Positions 12,806-18,014 of a stretch of DNA of 18,014 nucleotides are shown here, piece by piece. A model generated the notes under the pieces. It had not been told where the DNA came from. It did no database searches and worked only from the letters and a program-made list of their open reading frames with translations. Made by a program: the position numbers and the translations under genes. The stretch spans positions 1 to 18,014 of the forward strand of contig JALTLP010000152.1 in assembly GCA_027001895.1 (NCBI GenBank), written 5' to 3'. The first letter of the stretch is position 1; the number at the start of each line of letters is the position of its first letter. The DNA is from Chromatiales bacterium (GTDB lineage Bacteria > Pseudomonadota > Gammaproteobacteria > UBA6429 > Thiohalophilaceae).

Positions 12806-14017
12806 TTAATGCCTCATTAAAGCATCAACCGGGTTTAATCTTGCTGCTTTTTTTGCCGGTAATAAACTGAACAGTACACCGGTGAGCATTGCAACAAACA
12901 ATGAAGCAAAGGTTGCCCATAATGGTGCATATGCAGGCAGTACCGGAAATGCAGATCGTATTGCCCAACTGCCAAGTTGCCCAAGAATAAACCCAAGTAT
13001 TGCCCCAAGCGTTGAAAGTAACACAGCTTCTATCAGAATTAACATTAAAATATTTTGTTCAGATGCGCCCAGTGACTTTAACAAACCAATTTCACTGGTA
13101 CGTTGTGAAACGGTTACCAGCATAACATTCATTATTAATATACCGGCGACGGCCAGACTAATAGCTGCAATGCCACCCACAGCATAAGTAAGCGCACCCA
13201 GTATGCGATCAAAGGTTGCAAGTACTGCATCCTGGGTAATGACTGTTACATCTTCAACACCCTGATGGCGTTCACGTAGTGTCTCTTTTATAAAGGTAAT
13301 CACTTCAGGAATGGCAGCACGTGTTTTAACTTCAACAAAAATTCTGAAAAGGGATGGCACATTAAAAAGTGATTGCGCAGAAGCAACCGGAATAATAACG
13401 GTATCTCCAATATCGATACCAAGGGACTGCCCTTCTGAATCGAGTATACCGATAACACGGTAGCGTCTGTCACCAATACGCATCCATTGCCCGAGTGCGG
13501 AATGTGCACCAAAAATTTCGTTTCTTACTTTATTACCAATGACGCAGACTGATTTGGCACGTTCTAAATCCATTTTTGGTAAAAATTTACCTTGCGACAT
13601 TTTCCATTGTCGTAGTTTTAACAGTTCATGGCTGGAACCCTGTATAGTTATTTCTCTTTTGCGCCCCTGCCAGGAAACTTCGGCTGCACCTATATTAAGT
13701 GGTGCAATCCGTAATACGTCTGGATTGCGTGTTAAAGCAACAGCATCATTAATTGTTAAGTCACGTTCGGTAACGCCCATCATAGTAGCGGGGTTGCCAC
13801 CACTTGTTTCACTGCGACCGGGTATAACAATAACAAGATTGGTACCGAGTGCAGAAAATTCAGCAGTTACATAGTTGCGTGCACCTTCACCTAACGAAGT
13901 CAGGATAACAACCGAGCCTACGCCTATACTCATTGCCAATAGCATTAAAAAAGTGCGCGTAGTATTGGCTGTGAGAGCCTGCCATGAAAACTTTATTGCA
14001 TCACGTGTTAATAGCAT
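12806..14017 (-). CDS. MacB-like ABC transporter permease, first copy
   Basis: This 403-residue permease has the same plan as its downstream paralogue: an N-terminal helix (about 20-42), a MacB-type periplasmic domain, and three C-terminal helices with T-S-E-I-G-L-L-K-S-L-G-A as the ATPase contact and L-P-A-K-K-A-A-R-L-N-P-V-D-A-L at the end. The ATG overlaps the TAA of the ATPase gene by one base (TAATG), a sign of translational coupling. Together with the ATPase and the adaptor it would form a MacAB-like trans-envelope mechanotransmission machine, exporting a peptide, lipid or small molecule from the periplasm through an outer-membrane channel encoded elsewhere. The two permeases differ enough for a heterodimer to be the natural reading. 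Confidence 0.9.
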   Translation of the reverse strand: MLLTRDAIKFSWQALTANTTRTFLMLLAMSIGVGSVVILTSLGEGARNYVTAEFSALGTNLVIVIPGRSETSGGNPATMMGVTERDLTINDAVALTRNPDVLRIAPLNIGAAEVSWQGRKREITIQGSSHELLKLRQWKMSQGKFLPKMDLERAKSVCVIGNKVRNEIFGAHSALGQWMRIGDRRYRVIGILDSEGQSLGIDIGDTVIIPVASAQSLFNVPSLFRIFVEVKTRAAIPEVITFIKETLRERHQGVEDVTVITQDAVLATFDRILGALTYAVGGIAAISLAVAGILIMNVMLVTVSQRTSEIGLLKSLGASEQNILMLILIEAVLLSTLGAILGFILGQLGSWAIRSAFPVLPAYAPLWATFASLFVAMLTGVLFSLLPAKKAARLNPVDALMRH

Positions 14018-14697
14018 TACTTACCTGGCACTGTATCGGATTCTATTCTGCCATCTAACATACGGATAGAACGGGTTGAACGCGCACCGAGAGATTCATC
14101 ATGTGTAACCATTATCAGCGTAATCCCTTTATGGTTTAAAGCTTCAAGTATTTCGATAACATTAAGGCCGGATTTTTGATCAAGATTACCCGTGGGTTCG
14201 TCGGCAAGAAGTACAGAGGGCCGGCTTATAGTCGCACGTGCAATCGCAACACGTTGACGCTGACCACCCGATAACTGTTCAGGTTTATGATCTGCCCGGT
14301 TGCTTAAATCCAGTGAATCCAGAGCCGCAGCGACCCTGTCTTTTCGTTGTTGCTCGGGTATACCTGCAAGCACCAGGGGTAATTCGATATTTTCTGCTGC
14401 GGTTAAACGTGGCACAAGATGAAAGGTCTGAAAAACAAAACCTATACTTTTATTGCGCATTAAAGCCTGCTCGGTTTCATCCAGGTCGGTTACATTGGTG
14501 TTATTCAGGAAATATTGCCCTGACGTTGGCCGGTCAAGCAAACCCAGCAGGTTTAGCAGGGTTGACTTGCCTGATCCGGATGGCCCCATGATAGAAACAT
14601 ATTCAGCGTCTGTTATTTCCAGATTAATATCGTTTAAAGCATGTACTGTCTGTTCGCCGACCTGGAAATTACGATGAATGTTTACAAGCTTAATCAT
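14017..14697 (-). CDS. ABC transporter ATP-binding protein (MacB/LolD type)
   Basis: This 226-residue ATPase powers the exporter. It shows Walker A G38-P-S-G-S-G-K-S-T, the signature L-S-G-G-Q-R-Q-R-V-A-I-A-R-A, Walker B L-L-A-D-E-P-T-G-N-L-D and the switch His in V-T-H-D. The size and the sequence E-P-T-G-N-L-D are typical of the MacB/LolD/FtsE group, in which the ATPase is a separate subunit. Its ATG overlaps the stop of the adaptor gene by four bases (ATGA), and its own stop overlaps the first permease by one base, so the subunits are likely translated together. It acts on the inner face of the membrane. Confidence 0.95.
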   Translation of the reverse strand: MIKLVNIHRNFQVGEQTVHALNDINLEITDAEYVSIMGPSGSGKSTLLNLLGLLDRPTSGQYFLNNTNVTDLDETEQALMRNKSIGFVFQTFHLVPRLTAAENIELPLVLAGIPEQQRKDRVAAALDSLDLSNRADHKPEQLSGGQRQRVAIARATISRPSVLLADEPTGNLDQKSGLNVIEILEALNHKGITLIMVTHDESLGARSTRSIRMLDGRIESDTVPGK

Positions 14698-15848
14698 TTA
14701 TTGTTTGTTTCAATTTTTACAGTTGCACCATCAGTAACACCATCACGATCAATTGAAGTAACGATTTGTTCACCTTTTTCAAGCCCTTCAAGTACCTCTG
14801 TGTATTTCCAGTTACTTAAGCCTGTTTTAATTTGCTTTTCATAAATCGTACTGTCGACACTGTCATAAATAAATACTTTCTGCCCTTCCAGCAAAGCCTC
14901 GGTGGGTATACGTAAAACATCGGTATGAGCGTTAATTATAATTTCAACATCTGCACTGTACCCCGGCAACATGTTTGTGTTGTTGTTTTCTATAATTATA
15001 CTGACTTCTATATCAACTGTTCTGGCCTGCTTTTCCCTGTCCAGCACATAGGGTGCAATACGTCTAACTTTGCCATTAAAAAATTGTTTGTTATATGCGT
15101 CCAGTGATATTCGTGCAGGCATACCGACTTTAATTTCCGGCGCATCAACTTCATCAATCGGTGCCAGTACATACAGGCAACTGGCATCGATAATATCCAC
15201 AGCGGGCGGTGTGGCAACGCCAACCGGAGAAGGTGTGACAAATTCACCTAACTCGCCAGCAACTTCAGCGACGGTTCCGTCAAAGGGGGCTTTTAGTATG
15301 GTGCGTTCGAGTTGTGCCTGTGCAACTGCAAGACGATCACGGCTTACCTGTACGGAAGACTTTGCGGCTTCACAGACAGCAGATTTTGCTTTTGCTATTC
15401 CAACAGCCTGTTCAGCACTGTCATCGGAGGTTAAGCCTCTTTTAAGTAATTTGGTTAGCCTGTCTGCTTCACGTTTGGCCACACTTGCAGTAACACAAGC
15501 TTCTTTTTTTCTTGCTTCGCTGGCAAGTATATCGCTTTTTGCAAGCGCCACTTGCGCAACAAGATCATCATTCCATATTTCGAGTAATACCTGGTCTTTT
15601 TTTACCTTATCGCCTTCTTTAACCGGCAATTTCGCAATTTGTCCGCCAATAGGTGGCGAAATCCCGGCACGTCGACATGCTTTAAGTGTGCCTGCACGGG
15701 TATTGGTTACGGTGCGTTGCACTTCACCCTGCTCTGCTTTTGCAATAACAACAGCAACAGGTTTTGGACGTTTTAACCAGCTAATTATGAGTATGGCTAT
15801 AACAACTACAGCAATACTTATAATAAGTATTCGGTGACGCTTAAACAT
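14694..15848 (-). CDS. Membrane-fusion adaptor protein, MacA/HlyD family
   Basis: This 384-residue periplasmic adaptor is anchored by an N-terminal helix (about 7-24). A biotinyl-lipoyl half (P-P-I-G-G-Q-I-A-K-L-P-V-K-E-G-D, about 65-80) leads to a long alpha-hairpin (about 97-185), then the other lipoyl half (I-L-K-A-P-F-D-G-T-V, 184-193), a beta-barrel and a membrane-proximal domain. It links the ABC permeases to an outer-membrane duct. Four cysteines are present (58, 118, 159, 224); C118 and C159 lie in the two opposing hairpin helices. The motif L-K-A-C-R-R-A-G is, from memory, typical of one subfamily. It is the first gene of the operon, just behind a strong promoter, with GGAG before the ATG. 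Confidence 0.92.
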   Translation of the reverse strand: MFKRHRILIISIAVVVIAILIISWLKRPKPVAVVIAKAEQGEVQRTVTNTRAGTLKACRRAGISPPIGGQIAKLPVKEGDKVKKDQVLLEIWNDDLVAQVALAKSDILASEARKKEACVTASVAKREADRLTKLLKRGLTSDDSAEQAVGIAKAKSAVCEAAKSSVQVSRDRLAVAQAQLERTILKAPFDGTVAEVAGELGEFVTPSPVGVATPPAVDIIDASCLYVLAPIDEVDAPEIKVGMPARISLDAYNKQFFNGKVRRIAPYVLDREKQARTVDIEVSIIIENNNTNMLPGYSADVEIIINAHTDVLRIPTEALLEGQKVFIYDSVDSTIYEKQIKTGLSNWKYTEVLEGLEKGEQIVTSIDRDGVTDGATVKIETNNK

Positions 15849-15872
15849 AATGACTCCACGTGGTTGTTTAGC

Positions 15873-15901
15873 AGTATAATTTGTGTTGATTTATCTGTCA
15901 G
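15873..15901 (-). promoter_or_regulatory. Sigma70 promoter of the exporter operon
   Basis: On the minus strand CTGACA (15896-15901) and TATACT (15873-15878) are separated by exactly 17 bases, each matching the consensus at five of six positions. The -35 lies within the last codons of the upstream membrane-protein gene. Transcription would begin near 15866, about 18 bases before the adaptor ATG. The palindrome CCACGTGG at 15856-15863 covers the start of the message and could be an operator, but no regulator is at hand. Confidence 0.65.
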
Positions 15902-17231
15902 CAATATTGGGCATGGATAAATCACGCAGTGTTTTGTCTTTTACTGAATCATAAATTGATGATTCAATATCGGTGTATAAACTATCAATCACTTCCATTT
16001 GTGGAAGCTTTTCAAATTTCAGGTTGCTGGTTTCACCTGACTGACGTATTGCTTTAATAATGGAATTCAGCTTTAGTGTTTCTGGTGCTTGCGCGGGTAG
16101 ATACGTGGGTGTCTCACCATCTGTTTGTATTAACAGTTTAGCATTTAACATATTTTCAATAAGTAGACCAATAGCTTCTATGCCTATGTTGAGTTTTTGT
16201 GACAAGGCATCCATTGTCCACCCAGGTTTGTTATGATAGTAATGCTGACCGATTAACGAAAGTATAAGCAAAGACACTTTTTCACGCATGCGGTTACTTA
16301 ACCTTAATATACGTGATTGCAGGTTACGCTGTTCAGGATGCTGGTGATAAAATGCAATACTGCTGCCTATAAGCAGTATTAACCAGGACAGGTACATCCA
16401 GATCATAAAAATTATAAGCGTAGCGAATGCTGAATAAATCGCTGTGTACTTTGCTGAGTTAACAACAAAAGCTGCAAACAACCAGCCCGTTGTTTCCCAC
16501 AAAATACCGGATACAACGCCACCAATCAGCGCAGATTTAAACTTAACCCGGGTATTAGGTACGAGTATATAAATTAGCGTAAAGGCAATAATAATTAATA
16601 CGTAGGGTATAAGCCAGCCAGCAAAAGAAAGTAAAACACCAATCACTTTTATTTGCATTGCATCTTTAAATATCGATGCACTGCTTATCGATGCTGTCAT
16701 CCCCAGTGCGGTAAACACCAGCACAGGGCCAATAAAGATAACACTCAGGTAATCACTAAAGCGTTGTGCCAGTGGCCGGTGTTCGCTAACTCGCCAGGCA
16801 AAGTTAAAAGCACGTTCTATTTTTTGTAATAAAGAGACAACCGTAAACAGCAGTAAGGCCAGTCCCATCGAACCCAGCACGCCTGCTTTAGTATTATCGA
16901 CAAAACTTAAGATACGCTGAGTAATTTCAATACCTTTATCCCCAAGTGCAGCTAACAGGTTTAGTACAATGGGTTCGAGCTGATTGTGTACGCCAAAGCC
17001 TTTTAACACCGAAAAGCTCACGGCAAGTAACGGCACCATCGCCAAAAGAGTTGTATAAACCAGTCCCATCGATCTAAGGGTAAGCTGACCTTCTAACAAG
17101 TCACGAATAATAAGGTGAGCGATTCGTAGTGATGTTATAAAAGGTTGCAGCTTTGCAGGAATTTTTTCCGTTGGCGTATCCCAGATAAGGCTGGATAACT
17201 TTGCGGGTAACGCGAGTAATTTTAGTTTCAT
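15891..17231 (-). CDS. YihY/BrkB-family (UPF0761) inner-membrane protein
   Basis: This 446-residue protein has an N-terminal cytoplasmic segment, about six membrane helices (between 50 and 300), with family-like stretches such as R-S-M-G-L-V-Y-T-T-L-L-A-M-V-P-L and F-A-W-R-V, and a C-terminal region (about 325-446) that looks like a winged-helix domain with a charged tail. Proteins of this family were once called ribonuclease BN by mistake; their role is still unclear, with membrane transport or envelope functions proposed. The C-terminal extension makes it longer than E. coli YihY (about 290 residues). AAGG precedes the ATG. It lies 42 bases upstream of the exporter operon, which has its own promoter, so the two units may or may not be linked. 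Confidence 0.88.
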   Translation of the reverse strand: MKLKLLALPAKLSSLIWDTPTEKIPAKLQPFITSLRIAHLIIRDLLEGQLTLRSMGLVYTTLLAMVPLLAVSFSVLKGFGVHNQLEPIVLNLLAALGDKGIEITQRILSFVDNTKAGVLGSMGLALLLFTVVSLLQKIERAFNFAWRVSEHRPLAQRFSDYLSVIFIGPVLVFTALGMTASISSASIFKDAMQIKVIGVLLSFAGWLIPYVLIIIAFTLIYILVPNTRVKFKSALIGGVVSGILWETTGWLFAAFVVNSAKYTAIYSAFATLIIFMIWMYLSWLILLIGSSIAFYHQHPEQRNLQSRILRLSNRMREKVSLLILSLIGQHYYHNKPGWTMDALSQKLNIGIEAIGLLIENMLNAKLLIQTDGETPTYLPAQAPETLKLNSIIKAIRQSGETSNLKFEKLPQMEVIDSLYTDIESSIYDSVKDKTLRDLSMPNIADR

Positions 17232-17334
17232 TTGCCTTAAAGCCGTTTTATTTTTTATCTTACAGGTTTGTAAAACTTACTATAAAACAAACCTTTACAC
17301 TATTTAACTATAATATAGTGCTAAACAACAAAAA
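17232..17334. other. Leader/promoter zone of the YihY-family gene
   Basis: This AT-rich gap has a possible -10, TATAGT, on the minus strand at 17279-17284 without a good -35. Two interlaced dyads are seen upstream: ACTATA/TATAGT (17307-17319) and CACTAT/ATAGTG (17298-17303 and 17315-17320). They might be an operator, but such AT dyads are common by chance. Confidence 0.3.
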
Positions 17335-17387
17335 ATTCAGGTTTTACCCGGCCAGCCTGTTTAAAACGGCTTATAATTGACCTGAAT
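17329..17387 (-). terminator. Possible terminator after the pirin gene
   Basis: Read on the minus strand, ATTCAGGT (17380-17387) can pair with ACCTGAAT (17335-17342, one mismatch near the base of the loop) and is followed by a run of Ts. A GC-rich inner inverted repeat, CCCGGCC/GGCCGGG, overlaps the arms and could compete. It lies about 20 bases beyond the pirin stop, between it and the YihY-family gene. The long loop makes this a moderate call. Confidence 0.4.
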
Positions 17388-17406
17388 CAACCGGCCGGGC
17401 GTAATT

Positions 17407-18014
17407 TTAATCAACAAATGGTCCATGCTGGCGTATGGGTTCATTATGCGCTATCCCAAAACAAAGCATAAACTCGCTGTTATCATTTGCCTGAAATGTC
17501 AGTTCCGGCTCAGTGTTGATAAACGCTGCCTGACCTTCAGTAACCTTCTGCCCATTAACAACGATACTGCCGCTGGTTAAGTATACAATTCCCTGCATAT
17601 TCTCCTTAAGCGCATTACGATAAACCGCGTTTTTATCCAGTTTGATATGTTGATAGATAACTTCGGTATGTAATTTCAACGGCGAGTTATCACCAACAAT
17701 TATTTTTGCCTGTCCTCCGCTGAAGCTGTTAACCGGGAACGCATCCTGATTAACTTGCTGATAGGCCGGATCTGTTTGTTTAAGACGTTTAGGCAGATTA
17801 ATCCATAACTGGATACCGTTACTTTTGCCTGTGTCAGCCGGCATTTCGGAATGCACCAGTCCTCGTCCAGCAGTAAAACGTTGTGCGCCACCGGCGGTTA
17901 CAAAAGATTCGTTTCCCAGATTATCTTTATGCTGCATGCCACCTTCAAACATATATGTAATGGCTTCAAAGCCACGATGCGGGTGATCAGGAAAACCACG
18001 GCCTGGTGTTATAG
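17407..18014 (-). CDS. Pirin-family protein (5' end cut by the window edge)
   Basis: The frame stays open to the window edge, so the visible 201 residues lack an estimated 40-50 N-terminal residues; an internal Met at 17952 is not the true start. The visible part begins with G-F-P-D-H10-P-H12-R-G-F-E and later has G-R-G-L-V-H54-S-E56-M-P, the three His and one Glu that bind the metal ion in pirin. The rest forms the two cupin barrels of the family. Bacterial pirins include quercetin dioxygenases (YhaK/YhhW type) and metabolic regulators; the substrate here is unknown. A hairpin after the stop may end transcription. Confidence 0.9.
   Translation of the reverse strand, partial: ITPGRGFPDHPHRGFEAITYMFEGGMQHKDNLGNESFVTAGGAQRFTAGRGLVHSEMPADTGKSNGIQLWINLPKRLKQTDPAYQQVNQDAFPVNSFSGGQAKIIVGDNSPLKLHTEVIYQHIKLDKNAVYRNALKENMQGIVYLTSGSIVVNGQKVTEGQAAFINTEPELTFQANDNSEFMLCFGIAHNEPIRQHGPFVD

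Noticed and set aside
15070..15837. A long (255-residue) plus-strand frame opposite the adaptor gene
   Set aside because: Its Ser/Ala/Thr-rich composition is the antisense shadow of the Ala/Lys-rich coiled coil; the minus-strand frame has clear family motifs.

Overview
This is an AT-rich chromosomal-looking stretch, most likely from a gammaproteobacterium. The protein families (DeaD-type helicase, YihY, pirin, MerC/MerA/MerR, a short protein resembling the DUF6316 family) and the Shine-Dalgarno and sigma70 signals fit that. No rRNA, tRNA, CRISPR array, transposase or integrase is visible. All genes lie on the minus strand except the central helicase gene and the small gene behind it.

Layout, left to right. 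(1) Positions 1-224 hold a decayed inverted-repeat element and no gene. (2) Positions 225-2504 carry two adjacent multicopper-oxidase genes. They look like two halves of one enzyme: each supplies two of the four His-x-His motifs of a trinuclear copper site, and only the downstream one has a type-1 copper site. A CRP-like site lies upstream. (3) Positions 2828-5175 (read right to left) form a metal-handling operon: an outer-membrane beta-barrel protein, a MerP-like HMA protein, a MerT-like membrane protein, and a second HMA protein with an extra C-terminal domain. It is preceded by two tandem MerR-family promoter/operators with TGGAGC/GCTCCA dyads. (4) Positions 5361-9175 form a mercury-resistance operon in the order merR, merO/P, merC, merA, a TlpA-like thiol-disulfide protein, and a membrane protein with a Cys-Cys pair. 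It has no classical merT or merP of its own. merR is co-directional with merCA rather than divergent. (5) Positions 9412-11571, plus strand, carry a DeaD-like RNA helicase with a long leader and a small protein gene; both share a 17-18 nt leader motif. (6) Positions 11604-15848 hold a MacAB-like tripartite exporter operon (adaptor, ATPase, two permeases) with a good sigma70 promoter. (7) Positions 15891-18014 hold a YihY-family membrane protein and the 3' part of a pirin gene cut by the window edge.

How it works together. Hg(II) enters through MerC and is reduced to Hg(0) by MerA; MerR (all three Hg-binding cysteines present) controls a recognisable merO between merR and merC. The thioredoxin-like protein and Cys-pair membrane protein at the end of that operon suggest added thiol chemistry or transport. 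The neighbouring cluster repeats the MerT/MerP theme with unusual CPFC/CAFC metal sites, an outer-membrane protein and different operators, so it probably handles another metal or another form of mercury. The split oxidase points to copper or periplasmic metal oxidation. The most unusual item is the two-gene multicopper oxidase; the second is the two-operator metal cluster beside an extended mer operon.
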